A DNA stretch of 64,000 nt from an uncultured Clostridia bacterium (lineage in GTDB: Bacteria > Bacillota > Clostridia > UMGS1810): the NCBI GenBank assembly GCA_934500875.1, contig CAKSTL010000003.1, positions 124,001-188,000 of the forward strand, written 5' to 3'. Under the pieces are notes generated by a model. The model made no database searches. It was given only the letters and a program-made list of their open reading frames with translations, and had not been told where the DNA came from. Both the position numbers and the translations under genes were made by a program. This document shows, in pieces, positions 43,416 through 53,800 of this stretch; the first letter of the stretch is position 1; each line of letters starts with the position of its first letter.

Positions 43416-45698
43416 ATGAAAAAGTTAAAAAGATTGTTAAGCGTTATGCTTGTGTTGTGTTTTGCAATGGGGTTAATCAGCGCCGGTGCAGTAAGTGCGT
43501 CGGCAAGCGGAAACCTTCTTACAATTGACTTTGACAAGGATGAAGATATTAACACAAGCAACCAATCGGATTTTTATTGGGTAAATAGTGCAACCCGGGA
43601 AGTGCCGTCTCTCTCGGTCGAGGACGGAATGAAACAAGGAAAATTTGTGGGAATTTCGGGAACAAATCAGCACGAATTAAAATTTACAGACCCTAATCGC
43701 TTCGGTGAAAATTATGTTGTGGAAATGAAAATAAAAAGAACAACAACCGACTATTTCGGTGTTATTGTAACGGGTGACAACGCAGCAGGCGAATCCAAAC
43801 AAATTTCGGCATACAAAATAACGGGCGCAAATTCTGTTGTGGTACTTCCGCAGACAGGCAAAACAATAGACGGCAAGTCGAATGTAACGCTTGGTGCCTC
43901 CAACGGCGCAGGAGCGTATGATACAATTTATCTTCACGTAAATGCCGCAGCTGATAAATGCAAAGTTTATGCAAACAGTGTAAACAACAGCGCCGAATAT
44001 GATTACGACGGCAGCGGAAAGATTTCTTCAATAAGGTTTGAAATGACTGAAAATAACAATAATTCCGATATCGGAACAGCGTATGTCGATTACATTAAAA
44101 TTTACCCTGCGGCCGATTTTGTTCCGCCGATACTCAACATAGGATTTGAAAACGATAAGAGCAGCGGTTCAAAAAATACTGCGGCATGGTCAAGCACGAC
44201 AACTCTTGCATATGAAAACGCAAACGGCATAGGCACTGCAAAAATGTATGCTGATTCCGAAAACGCTTCAAAAAACTATCTTCTCAACCTTACAAAAGCG
44301 CCGAGCGGCGAAATTATAATTGAAACAAAGGTAAAAATTACAAGCGTCAACGAGTTTAATATGTGCTATACTGTAAACGGAAAGGTAAGCGGCACAGAAA
44401 CTGCAAGTGACGGATATTTAAACCTTAAAACGACCAATGACACAAAGGCGTTTTATGACGTAAACAACGCAAAATACATAGACGGCGCATATTACGAGCC
44501 TGATGTGATTCCTGCCGCACCAAACTTTAACACGGGCTGGAACACAATATATGTAAGGCTTAACACAACAACGGGAAAATACTATGCATATATAAACTCT
44601 GCCGAGGCTTCGGAGGGCGATATAAAAAAATCGGGCAATGTCATAGTAAATTCAAGTCTTAAATCCATAAGATTTGACTGCACATATAAAAAGGGCGACA
44701 ACGCAAACGTTTATGTTGACTACATAAAAATTTACGACGCTTCGGGCTGGAATTTGCCGGCGGCAGAAGCTAAATGCAGCATAGATGACAACTTTGACAG
44801 TTATGCTGAAGGTGCAAGCGCATTTACAGGTCTTATCAACACCACAAATGACGCAAACTTTTCAGCAGTTGTGGCGAAAGACCCCAAAAACAGCGAAAAC
44901 AATTGCCTTAAGATTTCGGGAACAGCACAAAGCAATATGATATTCGATATTGGTATAAATTCGGCAAATGCAGTTATAGAGTATAAATCGTATTTGTCGG
45001 ATAAGTCGTATTGCCAGGCGGCAAATATAATAAATACCGATAACAGCAACAGTTATGTTGTATCGTATGACGCCGGCGACAAAGAGAAAGTAAATCTCAG
45101 ACTCGGCTCGGGTGATGTAAAGAGCACAAAAATTTCTGATGGATGGAATACATTCAAATATATAATCGATACAAACGAAAAAGATGCGGACGGATATACC
45201 CTCTACACTTTTGTAAACGGAAGGTTCGCAGATAAACAGGTATATTCGGGAACTGTTAAAAACCTGAGAATGTCTGTGCCGACAACAGAAAACGTTAACC
45301 TTTATATTGACGATTTTTCGGTAAAATACAATCAGGGATTTAACATTACAACCCCCGTTGTGTATAAGGACGGAGAAGTTCTTTCATCAAGCGGCACGGT
45401 TAAAAGGGATGACACGGTTGAAATTAATTACACGGCTTTAAACAGCGGAAGCGAAAATGCGGCAAAGAAGGTTATATTTGCGGTTTACAAAAATGAAGGC
45501 GGTATTCTTTCAATTGCTCAGGCAACCGTTATTCCCGCAGCTGATTCAAGCTATTCTTCGGGATTTAAAAAGATTGAACACTCTGTAAATCTTGAAACAG
45601 ATGTTAATTTCGATAACGGAGATGTTATAAAAGTTTTCTGCTGGAATGACGCAGGAACGTTAATTCCGTTTACAGAGGCTGTGGAAATAAAAAAGTAA
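43416..45698 (+). CDS. Secreted protein of three jelly-roll (LamG-like) modules
   Basis: A 760-residue exported protein (signal about 1-30, cleaved near SAS-A). It contains three similar beta-sandwich modules (about 30-225, 240-440, 455-640), each ending in a VDYIKIY- or IDDFSV-type strand (YVDYIKIYPA, YVDYIKIYDA, YIDDFSVKYN). The last about 110 residues form the Ig-like module shared with other proteins here. No catalytic residues are apparent. Carbohydrate binding is the likely role, inferred from fold and context. The ATG at 43416 follows GGAAAGGAAG. Confidence 0.65.
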   Translation: MKKLKRLLSVMLVLCFAMGLISAGAVSASASGNLLTIDFDKDEDINTSNQSDFYWVNSATREVPSLSVEDGMKQGKFVGISGTNQHELKFTDPNRFGENYVVEMKIKRTTTDYFGVIVTGDNAAGESKQISAYKITGANSVVVLPQTGKTIDGKSNVTLGASNGAGAYDTIYLHVNAAADKCKVYANSVNNSAEYDYDGSGKISSIRFEMTENNNNSDIGTAYVDYIKIYPAADFVPPILNIGFENDKSSGSKNTAAWSSTTTLAYENANGIGTAKMYADSENASKNYLLNLTKAPSGEIIIETKVKITSVNEFNMCYTVNGKVSGTETASDGYLNLKTTNDTKAFYDVNNAKYIDGAYYEPDVIPAAPNFNTGWNTIYVRLNTTTGKYYAYINSAEASEGDIKKSGNVIVNSSLKSIRFDCTYKKGDNANVYVDYIKIYDASGWNLPAAEAKCSIDDNFDSYAEGASAFTGLINTTNDANFSAVVAKDPKNSENNCLKISGTAQSNMIFDIGINSANAVIEYKSYLSDKSYCQAANIINTDNSNSYVVSYDAGDKEKVNLRLGSGDVKSTKISDGWNTFKYIIDTNEKDADGYTLYTFVNGRFADKQVYSGTVKNLRMSVPTTENVNLYIDDFSVKYNQGFNITTPVVYKDGEVLSSSGTVKRDDTVEINYTALNSGSENAAKKVIFAVYKNEGGILSIAQATVIPAADSSYSSGFKKIEHSVNLETDVNFDNGDVIKVFCWNDAGTLIPFTEAVEIKK

Positions 45699-45732
45699 AA
45701 ATCAGCCAATGCCTAAAGAAAGGGTGACAAAT

Positions 45733-48249
45733 GTGCAAAGAACAAAGAGAGCATTATGCCTTATACTCACACTTGCAATAATATGCACATCTTATGTGAG
45801 CGTGTTTGCAAGGTCGGTAAGCTCAAAGCCGTATGACCCTGATTTTCACTTAAACACCTTGTTCGGAATATCAGACCTTGCGGTAACAAAATATGATTTT
45901 GAAAACTTTTCGGAAAATACGCCTGCCGCTTCTGTCGGTTTTAACAGCATAAACAACATTACCGACGCAAAAATTGCGGACGATAACGGCAATAAGGTAG
46001 TTTGCATAAAATCAACCGGCTCGGGAAGTGCGTATATGAAATTTCCGATAGGCTCTCTTGACGGGCTTGTTATTATCGAACTTGATTTAAAATTTATTAA
46101 TTCCGTTTCACGTGCACAGGTTACCGCTATGGGCACAGACAGCGCCGGAAACAATGCCGAGAGTGTTGCGGGGGTTGTGACAAGCACCCCCCAATACTGG
46201 GCGATAGGTGCGGCAAACTACATTGACTTTTCGCCGAACGAGTGGATAAGGGTCAGTATGGCGGTTGACGTAAACGAAAGCGTTTCGGACGTTTATTTCA
46301 ACGGCGATCTTGTGTATAACGATTTGCCGTTTTATGCAGGCGCAAAAAATGTAAATTCAATAAAATTTACGTCGCAGGATATGGGATACGAATATTACAT
46401 TGACAACATAAGAGTTTGCTCCGCAAAGGATAAAACCGTTATAGAAGATATCCCCGATACAAGACCGAACAATTCTTACCCTGCAAAAATGCTGGCGTTT
46501 TCGGACGAGGAAAAGGAAATGCAGCGCCGTGCCGGAGAAAAGCTTCAGGAGGATATAAACAATGCGATTGCAAGCGGAGAAACACAAATTAACGTTGAGG
46601 ACGGATACTACCGTTTCGGCAGAGGAAAATATGAAAATTTAACAATTTCGGGCGCAAGTAATTTAAAAATTATCGGAAATGATGTAAATATTATTGAAGA
46701 AGCCATTAAAAAGGCGGTTGTTCTGCAAAATTGCAGCAACGTTACAATAAAAGGCTTCAGAATAGATTTTGAACCGCTTCAGATTTCGCAGGGAACGGTT
46801 CTGAGCGTTGACAGAGAAAACAAAACCTTTACGTTCAAGGTTGACAACGGATACCGTATTCCCAACAGCGGATGGGATAATTCAAGGCTGTTTGCCTATC
46901 TTGCAGACGGCGTGACGGTTTTGAGAAAACACGCAAACGACAAGGTTTCAGGTGCCGTTCATCTCGGCGATAAAGTTGTGGAACTCAGCACAACGCTGGG
47001 AAATCTTTTTGAGGACGATGTTCCGTTTGAGCCGGGATGCAGGGTTGTAATTCCTTTAAGAACTTCGGGCGGTGCGGTGTCTGTTGAAAACTGCGGAAAC
47101 TGCACGCTGAAGGATGTTCATATCTACTCATCGCCCGGATTCGGATTATATGAACAGGGCGGCAGCGGCGCAAACGTTTATGACGGATTAAGACTTATAA
47201 GACGTCCCGGCACTAACAGACTGCATGCTTCAAGCGCCGACGGTTTTCATTCAAAAGGGTGTAAGGTTGGACCTCAGCTTATAAACAGTGAGCTTTCATA
47301 TGCCGAGGACGATTTGTTTAACGTTCACGGCTCGCTTGATTATGTTTATGACGTTATCGGCAAAAACAAGCTCTTGGTTGTGGGGCATTACGGCATAAGC
47401 ACAGATGTCGGCACAAGCGTTGATTTTTACGATTTGGAAAGCTACGAATATAAGGACAGCGCAAATGTGGTTTCGGTCAAAAAGCTTGGCGACGCTGTTT
47501 ATATGAACAACATAAAGGATGTTTCAAGCTTTATAGGAAGCGAATACGGCGTGACGGTGCGTACTATGGCGGACGGCACCTTTGATATGTACGAGGTTAC
47601 GCTCGATAAGGATGTGAACGTTTTGCCGTATGACTGGTACATAGGCACAAGCACGTCGTCAAAAAATACCGTCATCAAAAACACGTATTTTCACGATGGC
47701 CCAGTGCGGGGGATTCTTATGCGTGCACCTGATTCGGTAATTGAGGACTGTACCTTTGAAAACATTAACTGTTCGGCAATATTTGTGTGTCTTTCAAGGT
47801 ATTGGTATGAAGGTCCCATAGCAAACAATCTTACAATAAAAAACAATGTGTTTAAAAATATTGTCTGCGGAGTTCCGGGTTCTGAAAGCAGTATGGCGGC
47901 AATACAGGCAATAACAGAAAGGTTTACCGACAGAAAAGAACCGTTTGAAACAACGCATTACAGCAATATAAACATTACCGGCAATACAATAGAACACTGT
48001 CAGACTGCGGCGATAGCGTTAATCAACACAAAAGACAGTGCGGTAACGGGAAATACAATTATTGCGCCGTTTACCGACTGGTACAACAATCCGAAGATTA
48101 TTGACAGCGAAAGCTCGGTGGGCATTAAGCTTAAGGGCTTTAACTCGGCAATTTTTTCGGAATACAGCAAAAACGTTGTTATAAGCGGCAACACCTTTGA
48201 AAATATACCGGACAATGTGGCAAACGTTACAACAAACTTTTTGCCTTAA
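45733..48249 (+). CDS. Secreted parallel beta-helix glycosidase-like protein (GH110-like)
   Basis: An 838-residue exported protein (signal about 1-28). An N-terminal jelly-roll module (about 40-230, ending YEYYIDNIRVCSA) precedes a right-handed beta-helix (about 265-838) with repeated N-V-T-I-K and I-x-G-N-T-(I/F) turns. The segment SSADGFHSKGC followed by YAEDDLFNVHG (about 510-533) closely resembles the conserved region of GH110 alpha-1,3-galactosidases. The DD pair is a candidate catalytic site. GTG at 45733 with AGGGTGA upstream is preferred to ATG at 45709, which has no ribosome-binding site. Alternative: another beta-helix family with a similar DD site. Confidence 0.65.
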   Translation: MQRTKRALCLILTLAIICTSYVSVFARSVSSKPYDPDFHLNTLFGISDLAVTKYDFENFSENTPAASVGFNSINNITDAKIADDNGNKVVCIKSTGSGSAYMKFPIGSLDGLVIIELDLKFINSVSRAQVTAMGTDSAGNNAESVAGVVTSTPQYWAIGAANYIDFSPNEWIRVSMAVDVNESVSDVYFNGDLVYNDLPFYAGAKNVNSIKFTSQDMGYEYYIDNIRVCSAKDKTVIEDIPDTRPNNSYPAKMLAFSDEEKEMQRRAGEKLQEDINNAIASGETQINVEDGYYRFGRGKYENLTISGASNLKIIGNDVNIIEEAIKKAVVLQNCSNVTIKGFRIDFEPLQISQGTVLSVDRENKTFTFKVDNGYRIPNSGWDNSRLFAYLADGVTVLRKHANDKVSGAVHLGDKVVELSTTLGNLFEDDVPFEPGCRVVIPLRTSGGAVSVENCGNCTLKDVHIYSSPGFGLYEQGGSGANVYDGLRLIRRPGTNRLHASSADGFHSKGCKVGPQLINSELSYAEDDLFNVHGSLDYVYDVIGKNKLLVVGHYGISTDVGTSVDFYDLESYEYKDSANVVSVKKLGDAVYMNNIKDVSSFIGSEYGVTVRTMADGTFDMYEVTLDKDVNVLPYDWYIGTSTSSKNTVIKNTYFHDGPVRGILMRAPDSVIEDCTFENINCSAIFVCLSRYWYEGPIANNLTIKNNVFKNIVCGVPGSESSMAAIQAITERFTDRKEPFETTHYSNINITGNTIEHCQTAAIALINTKDSAVTGNTIIAPFTDWYNNPKIIDSESSVGIKLKGFNSAIFSEYSKNVVISGNTFENIPDNVANVTTNFLP

Positions 48250-48270
48250 CGGGGGATAACGGAGAATACT

Positions 48271-49575
48271 ATGAAAAAATTTATGACTTTTATTGCGGCA
48301 GCGATGCTTTTAACACTCTGCCGCACTGCCTTTGCCGAAAACGGCGGATATGTAATACCAAAAAAATCCTCTCTTGCAAATTATATAAATCTTGACTTTG
48401 CAAACCGATATCTCGGGTCGCCGGTTAAAGAGATACGGCTTACTTCGGGAAACGGCTCGTACAAAATAATAAAAGAGAATGACGAAACGTTTTTAAGACT
48501 TGAAAATTATTCCGACGAAAAGGACTGCTATTTTTATTTTGACCTTCAAAGATTTGCAAGCGGCGAGATTGCAGTTGAGTTTGACGCAAGGTTTTCTTCA
48601 ATAAACTATATGCAGGTGCCGAGCGTTGTGGGAATAAGCGACGACAAAAAAAGCAATGCCGATTTGACAAGAGTTGTTTTGTCAAGCAACGGAACGGTTT
48701 CGCTCGACTCGGCAAATACCGCTAAATTATCGTCGTCCGACTTGGGAAAATGGATAAAATTTGTAATTTATATAAATACCGAAAGTGACACGGCGCAGCT
48801 TTTTGTTGACGATAACATTTCTGCGCAAACCAAAACTTTGTCCGAGATTTATAAAATATCGTCCCTCAGGTTTCTTGTAAGAGGTGCGGAGCAAAAGGTT
48901 GACATAAATAATTTTAAGGTTTTTGACTGTAAGCTTAACCAAGAGCTTTTGAACAATCCGTCGGACGCAGAGGAGAAGGGTTTGGCGCTTCCTCTGAGAT
49001 ATAAAAAAGAGTCGTATGTCATAACAAAGGCAAACGGCAATATCTTAGCGGACGCAGATATGTCGGATTGGGATAATTCTTTGTACGTAAGACTTGAAAA
49101 AGCGGTTATAAAAGGAAGTAAAGCTGAGGTTTATGCGGCGGCAAAATATGATGATGACGGATTTTATTTTGCTCTCAAGGCGAGGGATGACGTTCCTGTA
49201 TCGGGTATAAAGGATAAGCCGCAGCTTAGCGACAGCTTTGAAATTTATATTGACGGAAAGGACGAAAACACGGCTTTTTATCAAAACAACGATATACATC
49301 TTACAGTGCCTTACGGCGAAAGCGAAATTTACTGTTCCAAAGAAACGGACGGCGCAGTATACAAATATGCAAAAACCGATTACGGCTGGTGCGCCGAGGT
49401 GTTTGTGCCGTACAGCCTGATTGATGTAAAGCTTTCGGAGGGCGATACAATAGGGCTTGATTTCGGATATAACGATTTTAACAAAGACAAAGAAAGGCAG
49501 GGTCAGTTTATGTGGTCGGGCAGTTTGAGGAATTCAACAAGCACAACTGCCTTCGGTACTGCAATTCTTTCCTGA
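48271..49575 (+). CDS. Secreted jelly-roll plus CBM9-like binding protein
   Basis: A 434-residue exported protein (signal about 1-22, AFA-E). Residues about 35-225 form the jelly-roll module of the region (ending VDINNFKVFD). Residues about 245-434 form a CBM9-like domain: NILADADMSDWD, a YAAAKYDDDGFYFALKARDD segment, DSFEIYIDGKDENTAFY and a GLDFGYNDF strand. The CBM9-like family binds sugar chain ends; no catalytic function is expected. It is a paralogue of the C-terminal half of the next gene. Confidence 0.7.
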   Translation: MKKFMTFIAAAMLLTLCRTAFAENGGYVIPKKSSLANYINLDFANRYLGSPVKEIRLTSGNGSYKIIKENDETFLRLENYSDEKDCYFYFDLQRFASGEIAVEFDARFSSINYMQVPSVVGISDDKKSNADLTRVVLSSNGTVSLDSANTAKLSSSDLGKWIKFVIYINTESDTAQLFVDDNISAQTKTLSEIYKISSLRFLVRGAEQKVDINNFKVFDCKLNQELLNNPSDAEEKGLALPLRYKKESYVITKANGNILADADMSDWDNSLYVRLEKAVIKGSKAEVYAAAKYDDDGFYFALKARDDVPVSGIKDKPQLSDSFEIYIDGKDENTAFYQNNDIHLTVPYGESEIYCSKETDGAVYKYAKTDYGWCAEVFVPYSLIDVKLSEGDTIGLDFGYNDFNKDKERQGQFMWSGSLRNSTSTTAFGTAILS

Positions 49576-49586
49576 TTTTTAATATT

Positions 49587-50846
49587 ATGACGAAAAAAGC
49601 ATTAAAGATAATAACGGTGCTGATTATATTTTCGGCAATGTTTGCGCTCACCGCCTTTGCAAGCGGCGAAACGACGCTTAACATCAACATTAAAAACGGT
49701 GCTGCAAGGTATAACGGCTATATTTATATTTTTTCCGATACCGATAACACAGCGGTTTATTATACCCTCGACGGCACCGAGCCGGACTTAAATTCATATC
49801 TTTATACCGGTAACGGAATTTTAATGCCGGGCGAAAAAATACATTTAAAGGCGGCGGCATACAAAGACGGCATAAAGAGCAGCTTATGCGACTTCGGCGA
49901 AATTGTTCCCGAAAACCAAAACGGTATTATAATCGCAAAAAACCGTATTTCTCCCAAAAACTTTACGCCGTCCGATGCGGCGGTGTCGGATTTGGAAATT
50001 ATAAATATTGAAAAGACGCCCAAAAAGGTTGACATAGTTCTTGCGCTCTATGACGGCGACAAGCTTTGCAATGCCAAAAGACGGCGGTATACGCTGTCGC
50101 CCGGGATAAATACGGTTTCAACAACGCAAAAATTTCCCGAAAACACAAGCGAAAATCTTTCGGCGAGAATTTACATATTCGATTCGCTGGAAAATATGAA
50201 TCCGTACACCGACGGTTATCAGACAGATGTTGTGAGCACCGAAAAATACGGACTTGCGCTTCCTTTAAGAAGGCTTCGGAGTGCAGCGAAGGTCTTGCAA
50301 ACAGAAAATATTGCATTGGACGGACTGCAAAACGAGGCCGGCTGGAAAAAAGCAGAGTTTTACACCGCCGGGAAGATAAGCGGAAAATCTTACAGCACGG
50401 CAAAATTCAAAATGCTTCACGACAGCGAAAAATTATACATCTTTGCAAGCATTGCCGACAGCAGCGTTTATGCGGACAAAAGCGACATAAAAAAGAGCGA
50501 CCGCATTATTTTGTATTTTGACGGAAAAGACGACAACACTGCATATTATGATGAAAACGATTCGTATGTCATCATAACATCCGACGGAAGATGCGAGGTT
50601 TCGGGCGCTTTAAAAAATGGCGGCGCTGAATTTAAAACAGTGCTTTCGGACAGCGGGTGGACAGCCGAAGCGGCGATTGATTTAAAATGCGCAGGAATTG
50701 ACATAAACGGAGAAAAAAATCCCGGATTTGATTTTGAATTTACGGATTATTATAAGGATAATGATTATTCGGTAAATCATATTTGGCGAGGAAGCGGCAG
50801 AAACATTTACAGCACTGCTGCGTTTGGCGAAATGGTTTTGGAATAG
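49587..50846 (+). CDS. Secreted chitobiase-like/Ig-like/CBM9-like binding protein
   Basis: A 419-residue exported protein (signal about 1-25). In order: a chitobiase C-terminal-like Ig module (about 30-105, YYTLDGTEPDLNSYLYTG), the recurrent Ig-like module (about 110-215) and a CBM9-like domain (about 225-419, IILYFDGKDDNTAYYDEND; ends STAAFGEMVLE). It starts 11 bases after the previous gene and shows no clear ribosome-binding site, so translation probably depends on coupling. It and the preceding gene share the CBM9-like half and look like the product of a tandem duplication with module exchange. Confidence 0.7.
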   Translation: MTKKALKIITVLIIFSAMFALTAFASGETTLNINIKNGAARYNGYIYIFSDTDNTAVYYTLDGTEPDLNSYLYTGNGILMPGEKIHLKAAAYKDGIKSSLCDFGEIVPENQNGIIIAKNRISPKNFTPSDAAVSDLEIINIEKTPKKVDIVLALYDGDKLCNAKRRRYTLSPGINTVSTTQKFPENTSENLSARIYIFDSLENMNPYTDGYQTDVVSTEKYGLALPLRRLRSAAKVLQTENIALDGLQNEAGWKKAEFYTAGKISGKSYSTAKFKMLHDSEKLYIFASIADSSVYADKSDIKKSDRIILYFDGKDDNTAYYDENDSYVIITSDGRCEVSGALKNGGAEFKTVLSDSGWTAEAAIDLKCAGIDINGEKNPGFDFEFTDYYKDNDYSVNHIWRGSGRNIYSTAAFGEMVLE

Positions 50847-50862
50847 AAACGGAGTGAATTAT

Positions 50863-53800
50863 ATGAAAAAAATCTTAAGCTTGTTTTTAATTATAATTTT
50901 AATTATTCAGCTATGCTGCATTGCAACGGTTTTCGCAAACGCAGTTACCGACGGTTTTGACGATGCCGCATCGTGGAGCGTAAATATTCCCGAAATTTAT
51001 AAAAACGGCGGCGAAAGCTATGCTCACCTTAAGCACACATCGGCGCTGAAGGCTTTTACGCAATATAAATTTACGCCTCCGTCAAACGATATCGATGGTA
51101 AATTTGTTGTTGAAATGAAAGTTAAAAATCCGTCGGCGTCAATGTCGCTTATAACGGTTTATTTAAAAAATATGAGCGCTTCGGCGGTACAGATGAGAAG
51201 CCAGTATACGAGCCTTAATGACGGTTATTCGTGGAGAAATCTCAAGACCGACAAGCCGGTATCGAGAATTAAAACGGACGCAATTGCCGAAAAACCCGAT
51301 TTTTCATACGGTTGGGACACAATATATATGGCGTTTGACACTGCCGGGGGTGTTGTTGACGTTTATTTTAACGGTTCGGGTGTTAAATACAGCGGTGAAA
51401 CAGACCAAAACGCAGGCGGTCTTAATTACATAACGTTCAGCGTAAGAAGGGATTTGGAAACCGAGGCTGACGCAGGAATGTTTATAGATTATGTAAGCGT
51501 ATATCCTTATGAAGATACGTTTACTCCGCCCGAATGTGCCAAGAGCACAAAGTTTACGGATGAAGATTTTGAAAAATACGAGCCGGGCGACAATGCATTT
51601 AAGGGATTTATAGGATACGGTCCCTCAACGGCGGATTATTATGCAAGGGTGGAGTATGACCCCGAAAATTCCGAGAACAAATGCATAAAGCTTGAAAATA
51701 CGTCTGCGTCAACCAAAAACATTGCAGCCGACTTGGGATGTGAAAATCTTCATTTTGAATTTAAGGCATATATGCCGGATAACGTTTATGCCCAGTTTCC
51801 GAAATTCCGTTCAGGCTCAAAAGACGTTATTTACGGCTCTGTTGACGTTAACGGAAAATACAATATAAGCAGCGGCGGAAGCGTTGAGTTTGACAGAAAC
51901 GGCTGGAACAGCTTTGAATTTGACTTTGACGGAAAAAACGCTTACATAAACATTAACGATAACGACACAATTGTTGTTGCGTGCGACGCACAAAAGATTG
52001 ACTGCGCACTTTTCGGTTTGTGGGACAATATGGCGCCGATTTATATTGACGATATTCTTATTTACGAAAACAACGGTCAGCCTGTTATAAGGGCAAGCAA
52101 AAAGAGCGGAACGGTAAAATACGGAGATAAAATTTATCTCGGGTCCAACAACAGCGGAGCTGAGATTTATTATACTCTGGACGGCTCCGACCCCGATACG
52201 TCATCTTTTTTGTATACCGAGGACGGAATTGCCATTACGGATAATGGCGTTGTAATAAAGGCATACGGCGTAAACGGCGATATTGCAGGAAGAATTTTTA
52301 CTTTCGGCAAATACAGTCTTGAGTCGGAGGACGGCATAATTTTCATTCCGGTAAACTTTGAGGATAACGCCTCGTCGCTTGATGCAGACTTTTCGTTTAT
52401 AAATACGCAGAGCGATACAAAAAATATATGCATAATTTTGGGAATGTACGATAAAGACGGCGTGCTTATCGACAGTGTATATGAGGAAAATTTTTCTCTT
52501 GAGAGCGGAAGAAATTCAAAAACGCTTTCGCTTAGTTATCCTAAAGGCGCAAACAGCGGGGATATTACGTTTAAGGCATATATCTGGTCTGATATGGAAA
52601 GCTATGCTCCAAAGACAGCGGCGGCAGTTTTTAAAAACGGCTCCGTTTCGTATGAGGACGCACCGATATGCGAATACGGCGAATATCCTTCAATGCCGTC
52701 TGTAGGGCAATATAAAATAAACAACGAAGAAAAAACAGTAACGCTTATCGGAAGTATGGAAAACACCGTAAAAAATCAGGATATCACGTTTGCGGTGTTT
52801 GATAAAAACCAAAGACTTATCGTGCTTGAGCAGACGTATGTAAATGCCGAAAAAGAGTTTATTATAAACGCAAAATTTGATGCTTCAAAAACAAGCGGCG
52901 GTGCGCTTGGGGCTTATGTGGGTTCAAGGCAGAACACATCTGCGGTTTTTTTGGATAACGGATATTACGTTGACGATTTGGAAAACGCAAGTCTTACCTT
53001 GCTTTTAAACAGTGAAGAAACAAGCGCATCTTTAATTGAAAGAATGAAAAATTATTCAAGCCTTAACATTATTCCGATTGACTTTGAAAACAATGCGGAA
53101 TATCTAAAAAACAAAGATATTGCAGAGCGTATTTTGTTTTGCAGCAGAAACGAAGAAAAGTTTAAATCTCTTTCCGGCGCCGCAAAGGCATTTGAAAAGG
53201 CTTGTGCGTCAGCAAACGTTATAAACGGTGCGGATAAAAAATATTATGAAAATATTTTAAACGGCATATCGGCGCTTGATTATGCTTTGGAGGAAAATTA
53301 TAAAATTTCGGATATCGAAAATTTTGATATATACAACCAAGCTTTCGGATATCTTTTGTCAAAAGAGGATTTGCTTCTTCTGACAAACCGAAAGATTGAA
53401 AAATTATATAAAATCTCATATGCACTCTGCACCCTCAATACCGCCCAAAGGTCGGAAGTTACGGGGATAATCGAGAAATACAACAACGAAATTTTTAACC
53501 TTGATATGAGCGGCGATTATAAGGAAGTATCGGCATATGAGGTTGCAAAGGCGCTGTATGACAAAAACTTTAAAACGGCTAAGGAGGTAAAAACAGCTTT
53601 TGACAACCGTGTCGAATATTTAATAAACAATCCGCCATCACAGGGCGGTTCCTCTTCCGGCGGCTCTTCATCCGGCGGCTCTTCATCCGGCGGCTCGTCC
53701 AACAGGGTGACCGTCAACACTCCCGTAAACATTGTGCCCGATACCGCCGGGGATATAAAACCGATATTTAATGACGTAAACAAAGACCACTGGGCATTTG

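Noticed and set aside
53644..53700. Short regular repeats as a CRISPR array
   Set aside because: The 15-bp units are contiguous, in frame and code for a Gly/Ser linker; there are no spacers and no cas genes.
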